From Thauera sp. 28 (GTDB lineage: Bacteria; Pseudomonadota; Gammaproteobacteria; Burkholderiales; Rhodocyclaceae): a stretch of DNA of 64,000 bases. The position numbers and the translations under genes are program-made. Of this stretch, positions 58,901-64,000 are shown piece by piece. Within the stretch, counting starts at the first letter, position 1, and each line of letters starts with the position of its first letter. The stretch lies in NCBI RefSeq assembly GCF_000310145.2, contig NZ_AMXA01000015.1, positions 1 through 64,000 on the forward strand, in the 5' to 3' direction. The notes beneath the pieces are model-generated. The model was not told the origin of the DNA. It did not search any database and saw only the letters and a program-made list of their open reading frames with translations.

Positions 58901-61900
58901 GGTGCGCCGGAGATGGGCTACAACGAGTATTTGCTCGAGGGGCTCAACCTGCCCTTCATCGTCTTCGGCAGCAACGTCGGAGGCCAGCCCGATGGCCGCA
59001 CGACCGACGCCGCCGGTAACACGCAGCGCTACGGGGCTACGCCGACCGATGGTACGCCGCGCCAGGATATTCCCTGGGCTTACCTCGACGGCACGCAGAA
59101 CCTGCAGGGCTTCAACCTCGCCCCGGGCTATGCCTTTGATCTGCCTGCCGGCGGCTTTGCCGGCATGAGCTTCAATATCCAGACCTATCCCGGCCTCAAG
59201 GCCTGGATGGACTACGACTTCGAGGCCCTGCGCGACGCGCTCTATGCGCTGCGTCCCGAGTGGCGTGAAGCCGGCTTGCTGGACGAGGGCATCTCGGGCT
59301 TGAACAGGATCTCTGCCGGGCTGTCGGCGAAGTTCGTCTCCGAAGATCCCGAGATTCATCTCACCGACCTGGAATGGCTGGCGATGCCGTTCCGGTTCAA
59401 TGTGGTGGCCAGCGCCACTGCGATCACCCGCGACGAGTTCATCTTTGACCAGACCGCCCGCGCGTTGGCCTTGCGCAGTGCGATCATCGCCGACGAGAAC
59501 GCGCCGTTGGCGCTGCAGACCCTCGCGGCCGACGAGGGGCAGTGGGTCAACGGCTGGCTGGCGGCACTCGAGGCCGCTGGCCTGTTGCGCCCGGTGGATG
59601 AGGCACCGCCGATCCGCGAGCGCATCGAGGTGTTGAGCCTCAATGCCACGCTCGCCGGCGGCATCCTGCTCGGCAAGGGCGGCGAGACCTATCGCACGCA
59701 GGCCGATCTGGTGTCCTTCTTCAGCCAGGTGCAGGCCTGGTACGGTGATACCGCCAGGCATGCGGGCGATCCCGAGGCGCGCAAGGCGGCGATCGAGTAC
59801 ATCGAGGTCCGCTATACGGAGAAGGGCGCTTACGTCCTGAGTCCGGTGCCCGCCAAGGCCGACCCTGCCGCCCACGGCGTGGGCGAGGGTGGCCGCACGC
59901 ACTTCCTGAATTTCGACATCTTTGTCGGCGGCCGCAGCGAACTCGAGTATCTGCGCCACATCGGCGTGCTCGACGAGGATTTCCAGCCTGTGCCCGGGCA
60001 GCCGCTCGATCTGGCGCGCTATCTGGTGCAGATGGGCGCCAGCGAGGCGACCGAAGCGGTGCAGGTGCGCGGTCCGCAGGCATTGCCTGGCGCCGATGGC
60101 AACAGCTACGTACCGGCTGCCACGGCCTTGCCTTATACCGTTGCCTTCAGCAACCCCAGCGTGACGCCCGCTGGCGAGGTGCGGATCGTTACCCAACTCG
60201 ATGCCGCGCTTGATCCGCGCTCGGTACGGCTCGGCGACATCAAGGTCGGCGACCTCAACGTGCGCATTCCGGGCGAGCGCGCCAACTTCCAGGGCGACTT
60301 CGACTTCAGCGGCAGCAAGGGCTTCATCCTGCGGGTATCGGCCGGTGTGGATGCCGAGACCGGCATCGCCACCTGGTTGCTGCAGGCCATCGACCCGAAC
60401 ACCGGCGAGGTCATGCGCAATGCCACGCGTGGCCTGCTCGAGGCGGTTGGCGGCGAGTCCGGAAAGGGCTTCGTCAGCTACACCGTGCGCACCGCAGGTG
60501 GGGTTGAAACCGGCAGCGTGATCGTTGCTGCGGCTCGCGTGCTGATCGACGAGATGCCGGCGCTCGACAGTGCAAGCCACGCGGTGAGCGTGGATGCCGG
60601 CGCACCGCGCACTGCGCTGGCAGTGACTGCGTTGGGCGACAACCTGCAGGGCGAGCCCACCTACGAATTGCACTGGGAGGCGCGCGATGACGCCAGCGGC
60701 GTGCGTTCGGTGACCTTGTACGTGGCCGAGAACGGAGGCGATTTCCGTATCTGGCAGCGTCAGCTGGGCCCCGAGCAGACTCAGGCGATCTTCACCGGCG
60801 AACGCGGCAAGCAGTACGAGTTCCTTGCCGTCGCCACCGACCGCGCAGGCAATCGCGAGGCCGCATCGGTCCTCAATGCCGTCCTCCCCGACGACGGCGC
60901 ACGCCAGGCCGTGCTCAACAGCCTGGGCGTGCTGGAGTCGCTGAACCAGACTCCCGAGCTGCCGCTTCCCAGCGAGTTGCGCGCCTATCCGCCCAGCAAC
61001 GTGTTTGCCCAGGCCGCGCAACTCCTGCCCGGGGCCGTGGCTACCGTGCAGCGCAGCGAGCTTGGCACCGTGCTGGCGCCCTTCACGCTGCGTGGTTTTG
61101 CCGAAGGCTATCGCGCCAGCGCGGGGGACATCGGTGCCCAAGGGCTGGTCGAGCTGTCTGACGGACGCTTCCTGGCGAGCGCGGGCGTGTTGCGCAACCA
61201 GGTCTTCGTCTTCGACAAGGACGGCGGGCGCAGCGTCACGCCTTTGTTCGAGCTTGACGCACCGATCGTGGACATGGCGGTAGACGCCTATGGCCAGCTT
61301 TGGGTGATGACCGGTAACGAGTTGCTGCTGGTCGATGCCGGCAGCGGCGCGATCATCGAGCGCATGCAGGGGCCGGGCGGCATCCCGCTCACCCATGCAC
61401 TGGCCGTCGAGCCGGAGAGCGGGCGAATCTTCCTCACCTCGGGGGCCGGCATCCTGGTCTTCGACCCGGCCGAGGACAACCGCGCGCGCGCGTGGTCTCA
61501 GTTCAGTAACTTCCGCGCGGGTGATCTCGCTTTCGGACCGGACGGGCGGCTGTGGGCGGTGCGCTGGAGCGGCAGCACGATCACAGCCGCAGCCAGCAAG
61601 CCGCAGACCGAGATCGTCAGTTTCCCGATGAGCGGACGCTACGCCGGGCGTGCCGAACTGGAGTTCCGCCTCGACGGGGTGGTCGATTCGATCGCCTTCG
61701 GGCAGCCTGGCAGTGCGCTCGAAGGCCTGTTGTTCGCGTCTTGCAACTTGCCACAACGGGCCGTGCTCGGCAGCGCTAGCGCCGTCCCGCGCACTGCGGG
61801 GGTGTGGATGATGGAACTGGGCAGCAAGCGCATCGTTCAGCTTGCGTCCGGCGGGACCCGTGGCGAGTCGGTGGTGACCACCGCCGATGGACGTATTCTG

Positions 61901-64000
61901 GTTGCGCAGACCGGACGCATCGACGAGATCGCGCTGGCGCGGGCCCCCGAGGTGGTGGCGGTCACCGTTCCCGATGGTGCCTTGATGCCCTTGCCGATGA
62001 ACCGTATCGGTGTGGTCTTCGATCAGGCCATGTTCGTGGGCCAGGGCAGGGAGGCGGGCAGCGTGCTCAACGCCGCCAACTTCACCCTTACCGCACTGGG
62101 CCAGCATGCCGGAGCGGTGTTCACGCCGACGGCGGTGCATTGGGACGCTGCGACTCGCACGGCCTGGCTGGACGTGACCGGGCTGGGGGCGGGGCAGTAC
62201 CAGCTCGAGGTTCGTCACACCTTGAGGAGCGACCTCGAGCTTGCCCTCGGTCAGAGTTACCTGAGCACCTTCACCGCGCTCAACGACATGAGCGCGCAAG
62301 TGCAGATGAACTTTACCGGGACCCGCAGCGATCGCGGTTCCGGTACCGTGAGCTACGATGTCAGCATCACCAATATCGGTGCTGACGATCTGCTCGGCCC
62401 CCTGATGCTGCTCCTTGATCCGGGCGCCTATTTTGGCGGCAGCATCGAGGCGGGCGCGGGTGGTGGCGGCGATCAGTCCGAACTGTGGGTGCTGGACCTC
62501 ACGACGGCGCTGCAGGGCCTTGGCGGCAAGCTGGCAGTCGGCGCCACGCTCGCGGGTGTCACCGTAAGCATCGTGCCTGCCGGCGATCTGGCGCCGCGCG
62601 GCGGTATTGCAGACCTGGTCAAGGCAAACCTGGGCCACGGCATCTATGCCTATCCGCACCCCAACCTGCCGCCGCAGCTGACGGTCGCGGGTGTCGATGA
62701 TGTCAGCAGCCGGTTCGCCTACATCCTGCCTGGTGCCGTGGTCGGAGAGGCCTGGAGTGGCGAGATCGAAGCCATCGATGCGGACGGGACGCGCTTCTAC
62801 TGGCAACTGGTGCAGGCGCCGGCCGGGATGACGCTCACCCCGGCGCCCGAGGTACGCTCGGCAGACGGCCTGTACCGCAATGGCGCCACACTGAGCTGGA
62901 CGCCTGGCGCGGGCGCAGATGTCGCGACCGAAGTGCTGGTGCGGGTTCAGGATAGCCGCGGCGGCTTTACCTATCGCTACTTCCAGATCGCGGTGGAGGG
63001 TGGCAACAATGCGCCGACCATCTCCGTACCTGGCAACATCACGCTCACCGAAGGCGAATCGCTCAACATCCCGGTCGCGGTGGCCGATGTCGATGGCGAC
63101 CCGCTGACCGTCACCGTGCGCAACCTGCCTCCCGGCGCCGTGTTCGACGCCGCCAGCGGCATGCTGCGCTGGACGCCGGGCTACGATCAGGGCGGCGTGT
63201 ATGAGAACGTCACGATCATCGCCAGCGATGGCAAGCGCACCGTCGAGCGCGCCTTCACGCTGACGGTGCGCCAGGGCCTGCCGCTGCCGCAGCTGCTCAC
63301 CGGCGGAGCCCATGCGCTGCGCGAGGGCGACCGCTTTGCCCTGCAGTTGCTGGGCAGCGTGGATGGCGGCTTGCGCCAGCCTGACGGATCGGTCATCGAG
63401 TTGCAGTACCTTGCGCAGTGGCTGCCCTCGGGTGCCACCCTGAACCGTGAAACGGGCTGGTTCGAATGGACGCCCGACTACAACCAGAATGGCATCTACA
63501 AGGTGCCCCTCATGCTGCTGGCGAAGTGGACCGATCCGCAGGGCGTGGTGCGTACCAGTGCGGTCAGCGCCGAACTGGTGCTCGAGGTGGCCAACGCCAA
63601 CGGCGCGCCGGTGTTCGCTCCGGCTGAAACCTGGCAGGTCCTCGAAGGGCAGCCGCTACGTATCAGCGTGTTTGCCTTCGACCCCGACAATCCCGCTTTC
63701 CAGCCTGCGGTGCAGCTCAGCGAGGGTGGGGCAGCGGCGGAGGTCGACAGCACGCCGCCCACGGTGAGCTACGCGCTCAGCGGGCTGCCCGAGGGCGCAC
63801 ACTTCAACCCCGATACGCTGGAGATCGTGTGGACGCCGGGCTACCACCAGGCGGGCAGCTACACCGTGCTGGTCACCGCCACCGACGACGGTGACGGCAC
63901 CGGTGCTCCAGCAGTTGCGCACCTCGTCGTGCCGATCGTGGTGCATAACGCCAATCGTGCGCCCCAGTTGGGTGACATCTCCAACGCTTTCGTCGATCGC
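40931..64000 (+). CDS. Giant LEPR-XLL repeat protein, probable exported adhesin (partial, runs off the right edge)
   Basis: One frame open from ATG 40931 (GGAG about 5 nt upstream) to the window end, at least 7690 residues with no stop. The N-terminus lacks a classical signal peptide and carries FEAMEPRILLSGD, the LEPR-XLL motif of very large exported proteins. Residues of about 70-3470 hold roughly 33 PPC-like units of about 103 residues (…WRL.GP.G… and …WRLLDPYG…). About 51.4-58.2 kb holds 17 CARDB units (VSWTVSNQG, then W.DRV.LS). Then follow a PPC unit, an IPT-like unit, a DLDPRS/GDIKVGDL-type module, a fibronectin-like part, a beta-propeller-like region (61.0-61.9 kb), an SbsA-type Ig module and Ig/cadherin-like modules (LTEGESLNIPVAVADVDGDP). 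It is likely a surface or matrix adhesin. Translation was checked at many points and the frame never shifts. Confidence 0.88.
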   Translation, partial: MRKSVVVNDRPDRKNAFALSPLLATMLSGFSAARRGDSNARRRQAASADAAAIRFEAMEPRILLSGDINPAALSISGEIELPGEVRTYEFTLEETRRVVFDSLTNRSDLVWRLDGPEGQLSNRSFASTDYNAASPAFELAAGTYTISVTGNGDARGQYELRIIDADAAADMAIDAPVSGVLDSGIKSAVYRFSGEAGQKLFFSAASLSGGQANWRLIDPYGRPEGGVFNAGSNRDVFTLARTGEYLLLVEGRISNTAPVNYAFTLSSVTDSTAPLQLGEALVADIDHAGKTAHFTFTLNESTYVAFDRLSNDSFYWRLQGPEGLKVSRMAASTAASSYAGGRGALLLVAGDYVLSVDRDVAATGTMPFRLLDVRSGSALALDQRHEGVLDHARGSVVHTLTLAAGERVFVHGQALSGGSLSWQLLDPYGSIVGSASALMTAAGAIQVAESGQYALVLAGSDSNTVGASVGYAFSINRVPARSAALEVGVRVDGEILVAGQQTVHEFELAADARLFFDALTNRSDLLWTLHGPRGVEVDARRFDRSDAAQALGALALPAGSYRLVVHGSGAATGAYAFRLIDLAAAAVALEVGEEISGSLLPGNGAQVYRLLASAGDRLAFTSLAVSGGNASWRLLDAYGRDLAGSANLATNRAHVTLPLTGEYFMVVEGRIDNAAELSYRFRFNAGDPVVVAPLPEGSAYQLGSVLAGSFTAASQTHVHRFTLTAPTVVFMDTQSTSTSSAVWSLIGPRGTEVSEEDLWSSDANYRYSGRLLEAGEYALVVKGGRSSLSGSGAYSFALHDAGLLPALTLGEQTSVVRNPASATVGFKVSAMAGDVLVLNATDSHGHGSIWRLVDRYGRQVSSSTTASSGTSFAVASSGTYYLINEGYYYSTGTSNVALTLALQQVRASALAFNALAVGSLQGRHDVARYDFTVTDPTTIVFDALQTNVSGASNLQWRLVGPLGAVSGWRGFTDDQSSNSFALPPGAYVLELRNTTDIARDYSFRVLDRDAAQTLVPGALINDSVPAGETRLYRFDAEAGARYYFHGQGSTSSTVRGQWQLLDPFGKFVTSGVTSSSYNIELPLAGEYLLVVAPLATATSDANFRFNLIERTTVGAALAIGQDVRGSIASAGQVVEHGFTLTAPTRVLVDAWSGVSGMQWALSGPRGSEASANAFGETPRYFELPAGDYRFTVQASNQNTGDYHVVFHALADAPTLALDTPLSLTVNAAARSQALHRIQLAEATTLRFDALGTLNPSTAWRLYSAAGVQLASGNANVDSGEITLAAGEYFLRFQSPVGQAQSYSFAMRQQVLTSQALVFDTRLEASLVEAQTLRYTFELAEPARVLVESLVNSSDLVWTLRGPSGVVASQRSFNAHGELLALDRAGSYVLEVSSRTLVAADVALRVRDVGAMAGVAEVSALPLRANVTVDADQRTQVLAFDNESPGVNHVFALTGMAGQSVRVMVLDGNGNQLTAYTVASGTSFSMRLDSPGRHYLLAHAHVGNTEAVALGVSVQVLRDTHRALELGMGQRGQIGSSAASDYWHFSLEQASTLVFQGTSDQSLSWVLSEAQGGSLFSGSMGARVLSLAAGDYSLRVHGWPSGVSQYALAVSSLADATVLDAGQVVAAEIAAGQAGAVFMLPVAAGEAWYLGAQSAQPGSRVAVFNAQGSQILNSVIGGAALQLPVAARSGHYTVVVSAGAPEQASAFSLQAHRRTETVGAAVLGEAIAGELAGGHEFHSFRLTLDAPGRLVMADGGSAESIRWRLVPAGQTSGGTGWLSGTQAPTVAAGDYVLTLSTNAASAAAYRFELLDTRGGVSLGTAPLEAVFSAGRSAQAYLIDDVRELRRIISLSAAEPAELTWTLFQSSWSGWSWLADGQGGESTQTPQLGQGGRYLLVVTRNGESAQPLPYSVAMTPLAAAPLSMGAVQTPTFAPAQFQHDYAFSLEAPTAVLFDALAGQTSLQWRLTDSQGGWVANGTFDESTSWTQRRFDLAGGDYRLSVFRSSASTELAYAFRVAPFSAAPAVLENGQGTLSGTLDPGAGAVAYRLDVAAGERLSVNLNSLSAGNLRWRLLSSNGGQLANGAGVGSGLADLRLVEAGSYFLLLDGYLTNTEALDYELVVSLAAPRDNRPEGPEILPGDAPIVVELPRWQSAAYRFTLAEAGWVTLGGTFEAGAYLSWELRDLEWGLYSGGLSSSNSAAEAVWLDAGDYALVFSNPGWYGDESARVSFRLEREAQFARAELGQVLEGYGPYLMALEAGQTVYFRSPGAAEWQVRSPQGGWAAWVPAGGQEFVAYRAEVSGDYLVGVSYFDTQETEAPRFESRVQTERVREIALDELVSVVVDETNVEHLDFVLSEPGVFMLDASFMTAEQVWWSLSRDGQIVSDGFWLGDVSVSAGGYFGVWYEQGDPVLALEAGSYRLSVYKQHDAYGDLRQSGEFSLRIGGLEQSASLSPDVVNSVEMLTGTSAVWRIDVDGTKSLLLADWSFTERAMLRLFDAQGALLHDDAWWDGHEVLTLPQAGTYFLVLDTGNRPGEDPVTLAFTPLLVAPTVLALPGVNTRVDLTVPMDGRVTYQFDLAEAGLFQMEANGGLLDGWTLFDELGQAVPSNNGLLSLTAGHYSLVVTSAAAPGSTAYFRLVDVAQAAVAVDPSGASSVDLGAGETAFVRVEVAEGQVLNLAWVASAGAQGQSRVVNALGETLYWLDSIFDGGAASLQIDESGVVYWVIERYDDGAPGLVTLELDVDLLTPPAIAQIALGETHAHTLGGLGTRSYVFDVAEGGLLWLDLLEGFEGEWVLRSANGGWVNSGYAGTGQGALLTIGAPGRYTLQLSAYGSTAEERDAAYRFRISDLLAAAVQLPGGQAVDVPFSADTRALAYRFDGAFNSAMLFEVLEGFPASWYLFDGALSVRSSGRTYDGLVQALSLGALGTHTLVVAADALPLAGEALRFRLADLRATAQPVPANTAVEGVLGSGQTLAVYSFTSIHMDGFRFLASGAEAGTLGWRLLGPSLAQVASGDVAFDGDGLSLNHGSGRYYLLIDRLGADAAQAIDYAFTVSRNEIAVGETREGSASTTGVSYRMVVSEPGWYLFDAFKGSSGGTADSYLYWTLTGANGQVFSDRPYLSGNRDRLQFLDAGEYSLRFHSATSSYTGSYQFRILDAAAAEALELGAPTNAALVPGNASRIYRVSGALGEELGFVSQGSASGRWYLVDSTGQQLFSTALGNSTAGVRLPADGDYWLVIEGAATAFADQSFPFVVNRAVAQGALALNELIDGSLAAYQSISYRLDLDQASLLMFDSLGADAQVRWRLQGPGGQVFDSALAGDSLDTVRVLERGTYTLTLSNATAIDRSFAMRVLDRAGATPITPGAPLSVELSPRNGAVMYTFDAQQGERYYFDVVQSLLVAAEAQGKTFPVWALYDPQGAVVFGAAEMGYWWSGWSGYTPEGYDREPAAFASSGTYTLVLQGYNSATSAARVSFNVVPVPVHPPQVLDTLVVRPAPDLTVNEVVLAPATDLYTGQAVEVRWTVENRGVLATDTHWNDRIVVRNLDTGALVASLTVPYASTLEGDLGAGESRQRSAVVVLPEGASAAGRLSFTVMTDADNRIREGNASGNGESNNALSTTVQVALAAYADLRVEALRLSPDSAFQPGQTVDVSWTTINAGNKAVDAAWSERVEVRNRSTNELVAVVAIRDDLTAGALEAGQSRPRTAQFTWPAGFAAAGEFVIRVVADSAEEIVEANASGTGETNNSAQLVRMVGPDMQVRNLRVLSGAVQSGGEVSIAWEDWNLGASAAATGFHDRIVVRNVATNQVLVDTSLYYDPLRVVDGAQLGLVEAGQMRERALTFRLPPGLASVGQIRITVTTDQNSAGLGVLYETNLSNDAELNNSAQVVTTSVAVPYADLRVDSVSVPVSGVGGEYVLVSWTVSNRGEAPAEGEWTDRVVFSNNATIGDSDDVVVGSLRFSGTLQPGEHYTQTALVRLPMRGEGRYYLAVRADAGAEVLEPDTRADNVSAAQAINLASPYSDLNLIALQVPAHALSGETVLVTWEVRNDGNATTNLALWNDRVVLSLDAVLGGSDDIVLAGAVTHAGLLAPGESYVGRAEITLPRDLNGEYHVIVVTDVNQSVNEEGRRTNNTLASTGKISVQLAAVPDLTVSAVEGPAVLRPGDAATLRYTVSNVGGADANTAWRDRIYIDRGAAGLYQVATVLVSEPLAAGQSAERQVSFTLPANFAEGEYRWVVRTDTENTVYERDGEGNNELRSAAALQVARPDLRLLGVEGPALVQSGSTVTVSWTVVNNGAIATGGWVDAVYLARDGVLTKYGEVQRPGALASGEQYTASLAIALPLGLDGEYEIVVVSDVLHAIDDRNRADNRATQAMDVTLAPYADLVVTTVSAPERIIQDPARLDVSWTVSNQGTGAGVTDSWVDRVILSRDDVLGNADDIVLGEFVRDGALAAGAEYTRSERFVLPPATSARYKIYVVTDARNTVFENGREANNVGRVTHDVDIMPIPYADLRVESVSVEGAAASGQGVRVSWEVVNQGIGLTSVAQWSDTIWLSRNADGSGVVQTFSAASHLGHLAPGERYTRSVDVLLPQGLEGEYYFNVRVAGSSGVVPYEFIYADNNRATSVAVPVLLSDTPDLVVEAVSAAPTAQEGSLLELSWTVLNQGLATAGGNWVDAVWLVPASGTGNAVLLGNFTYDRGLESGIRYTRTEQVRLPGKIEGLYRIKVVTNTHLGGNGMQVYEHGPARSNNELVSAGMTQVSLLDRPDLRVSAVEVPESVTSGTAAGIRYTITNMGSVSTSGQWTDKVFLSLDGTLSADDVLVGQFSSVSALAPGESYVFESGMVNIPIRFRGDAFLIVVADGNNNVDEYPNEHNNRRAAQLYIDPVPFGDLVTSNVVAPDQAVHGSQIEVRYKVSNLGVATTRGESAALERWTDTVWLAKDPRRPGANKGDILLGSFTHIGHLQPGEDYLGTAQVRVPANLASGQYYITVWTDTYNVILEDTLAININPDDPSQVDNNNYKARPISIIGITPPDLVVATVNAPEAAVAGSHYTFSYTVENRGDVFSGSWHDRIVLANDPDLSKATRVWELGLLAQSRELAHGDSYTVTQTVELAPSVTGQYLFVVTDHYNRVAELNEGNNRGTALSDVVSAPADLRVTDIVTQPHNFSGEQTTISWTVTNFGAAVWEGTRSWVDAVYISPDPTYIRERATLLGAVTRANLGGLGAGESYTVSGSFTLPAGTDGPYYIYVVTDSGYTEVSDGRDLAQRARSEMIGGGGNEGALRHYRGVDRAGTVFEGARNDNNFGRAELDITYREPDLQISNVVVSNPLPNSGDMLTVTWTVTNQGERATRVSDWFDGIYLSHDASLDVRDHPLPDGTGTQSLFARMAKVHPISLREDGLPAYLKPGESYTATATFRLPESIGGDYHLIVYADTAFLADGRTPSDIRDGLVGVQLDRDRPAGRVLEFQHEGNNSASLALRINQVQPPDLQVSVVTAPERVYAGQEITVSYRVDNLGGNTPDHQSSWVDMVYLSRDRFLDLGKDHYLGFAQYSGGLAAGNGYERTLTLTAPASLEGPYYVFVVTDPVRPGSGSAYGGVNEFGLDYNNATAAAQPLLIETPPPADLVVTNVVMPATAEVGQQIRIEYTVSNESINPAYGRWTDALYLSLDNEWDLGDILIGRVAHHGGLAANGSYSASLVASLPPLKDGNWRIIVRPDIYNEVFEGEIRYTAEGLVLPPGEANNRMASGGTLQVAVPTLVLGNAIDETLRQAADRLYKVTVPAGQTLRVTLDALNERGNNQVFVRHGDVPTSYAFDAAYSNPMAADQEVLIAGTVAGDYYILVRSMSGTQPVTLRADLMPLSIIRVTPDHGGVGNDEHRWVTLDIHGAQFKPGALVKLSRPGVHEAEPVRWQVLDSTHIRAIFDTRDFPFGLYDVVVINPDGQRVVEAQRYLVERAIEVEVTIGVGGDRSLEPGDRGLYSVALQSLTNLDTPYVRFDFGAPEMGYNEYLLEGLNLPFIVFGSNVGGQPDGRTTDAAGNTQRYGATPTDGTPRQDIPWAYLDGTQNLQGFNLAPGYAFDLPAGGFAGMSFNIQTYPGLKAWMDYDFEALRDALYALRPEWREAGLLDEGISGLNRISAGLSAKFVSEDPEIHLTDLEWLAMPFRFNVVASATAITRDEFIFDQTARALALRSAIIADENAPLALQTLAADEGQWVNGWLAALEAAGLLRPVDEAPPIRERIEVLSLNATLAGGILLGKGGETYRTQADLVSFFSQVQAWYGDTARHAGDPEARKAAIEYIEVRYTEKGAYVLSPVPAKADPAAHGVGEGGRTHFLNFDIFVGGRSELEYLRHIGVLDEDFQPVPGQPLDLARYLVQMGASEATEAVQVRGPQALPGADGNSYVPAATALPYTVAFSNPSVTPAGEVRIVTQLDAALDPRSVRLGDIKVGDLNVRIPGERANFQGDFDFSGSKGFILRVSAGVDAETGIATWLLQAIDPNTGEVMRNATRGLLEAVGGESGKGFVSYTVRTAGGVETGSVIVAAARVLIDEMPALDSASHAVSVDAGAPRTALAVTALGDNLQGEPTYELHWEARDDASGVRSVTLYVAENGGDFRIWQRQLGPEQTQAIFTGERGKQYEFLAVATDRAGNREAASVLNAVLPDDGARQAVLNSLGVLESLNQTPELPLPSELRAYPPSNVFAQAAQLLPGAVATVQRSELGTVLAPFTLRGFAEGYRASAGDIGAQGLVELSDGRFLASAGVLRNQVFVFDKDGGRSVTPLFELDAPIVDMAVDAYGQLWVMTGNELLLVDAGSGAIIERMQGPGGIPLTHALAVEPESGRIFLTSGAGILVFDPAEDNRARAWSQFSNFRAGDLAFGPDGRLWAVRWSGSTITAAASKPQTEIVSFPMSGRYAGRAELEFRLDGVVDSIAFGQPGSALEGLLFASCNLPQRAVLGSASAVPRTAGVWMMELGSKRIVQLASGGTRGESVVTTADGRILVAQTGRIDEIALARAPEVVAVTVPDGALMPLPMNRIGVVFDQAMFVGQGREAGSVLNAANFTLTALGQHAGAVFTPTAVHWDAATRTAWLDVTGLGAGQYQLEVRHTLRSDLELALGQSYLSTFTALNDMSAQVQMNFTGTRSDRGSGTVSYDVSITNIGADDLLGPLMLLLDPGAYFGGSIEAGAGGGGDQSELWVLDLTTALQGLGGKLAVGATLAGVTVSIVPAGDLAPRGGIADLVKANLGHGIYAYPHPNLPPQLTVAGVDDVSSRFAYILPGAVVGEAWSGEIEAIDADGTRFYWQLVQAPAGMTLTPAPEVRSADGLYRNGATLSWTPGAGADVATEVLVRVQDSRGGFTYRYFQIAVEGGNNAPTISVPGNITLTEGESLNIPVAVADVDGDPLTVTVRNLPPGAVFDAASGMLRWTPGYDQGGVYENVTIIASDGKRTVERAFTLTVRQGLPLPQLLTGGAHALREGDRFALQLLGSVDGGLRQPDGSVIELQYLAQWLPSGATLNRETGWFEWTPDYNQNGIYKVPLMLLAKWTDPQGVVRTSAVSAELVLEVANANGAPVFAPAETWQVLEGQPLRISVFAFDPDNPAFQPAVQLSEGGAAAEVDSTPPTVSYALSGLPEGAHFNPDTLEIVWTPGYHQAGSYTVLVTATDDGDGTGAPAVAHLVVPIVVHNANRAPQLGDISNAFVDR
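41130..51360 (+). repeat. About 33 PPC-like protein repeats in the giant protein
   Basis: Counted by eye from the recurring WRL/WTL/WQL core. Each unit is about 100 residues. Units tend to alternate between a form with VFDAL…S.LVWRL.GP.G and a form with PG…YRF.A.AGERY…WRLLDPYGR. Repeats are diverged at the DNA level, so recent expansion is not evident. Confidence 0.75.
51400..58190 (+). repeat. 17 CARDB protein repeats in the giant protein
   Basis: Counted by eye from the recurring core V.VSWTV.N.G…W.DRV.LS…DD…G…L..G..Y……GEY…VVTD……E…NN. Each unit is about 125-150 residues. CARDB units are adhesion-type beta-sandwich domains found in cell-surface proteins. Confidence 0.85.

Noticed and set aside
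58700-63313. Minus-strand open frame of about 1540 codons antisense to the giant gene
   Set aside because: Rich in His, Arg, Gly and Ala with no fold. The plus frame through the region has clear Ig/propeller modules.

Overview
The window is high-GC DNA (lower in one patch near the left end) from a Gram-negative bacterium. MCE-type lipid transport, RavA-ViaA, HAF and PEP-CTERM proteins and a giant LEPR-XLL protein occur together, which fits a betaproteobacterium of the Rhodocyclales (Thauera/Azoarcus/Zoogloea type). That placement is an inference from gene content, since no 16S gene is present.

Left part (1-18.6 kb). A REP-like palindrome is followed by a four-gene MCE/Mla-type lipid transporter operon (permease with fused STAS domain, ATPase, MCE protein, auxiliary lipoprotein). 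A convergent carboxylesterase follows. Next is a patch of different base composition (about 4.6-8.2 kb) with a ParB-like protein, a convergent DNA adenine methylase and a DUF3820 gene, ending near a tRNA-Ser(GGA) that has a good terminator and promoter. A four-gene phosphorelay (HTH-REC regulator, histidine kinase, single-domain receiver, Hpt) runs on the minus strand. Divergent from it are DUF2237, RavA, ViaA and DUF364 genes, then an EamA permease and a DUF1992 gene.

Middle part (18.6-38.9 kb). A HAF-repeat autotransporter is split by a perfect 28-bp tandem duplication that shifts the frame exactly between passenger and barrel. From 38.8 back to 21.3 kb, tightly packed minus-strand genes encode a Tad/Flp type IVb pilus machine: pilin-like proteins, TadE/G-like pseudopilins, CpaB, CpaC secretin, an FHA-CpaF ATPase fusion, TadB, TadC and a DUF192-TadE fusion. 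The same gene string continues with only 16 bp of spacing into a Sec-signal-bearing Rhs protein with a C-terminal Tle1/DUF2235 lipase domain and then a small lipoprotein that may be its immunity protein. This Tad-Rhs-lipase-lipoprotein unit is the best candidate for an undescribed system in the window.

Right part (38.9-64 kb). A PEP-CTERM protein gene lies behind a near-consensus sigma-54 promoter. A periplasmic adaptor (HlyD/RND type) follows, with a second sigma-54-like site. Then one open frame starts at 40931 and runs off the right edge without a stop. It encodes at least 7690 residues: an N-terminal LEPR-XLL motif, about 33 PPC-like repeats, 17 CARDB repeats, then a PPC module, an IPT-like region, a fibronectin-like region, a beta-propeller-like region and Ig/cadherin-like modules. 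It is probably a giant exported or surface adhesin, with the upstream adaptor possibly part of its export route.
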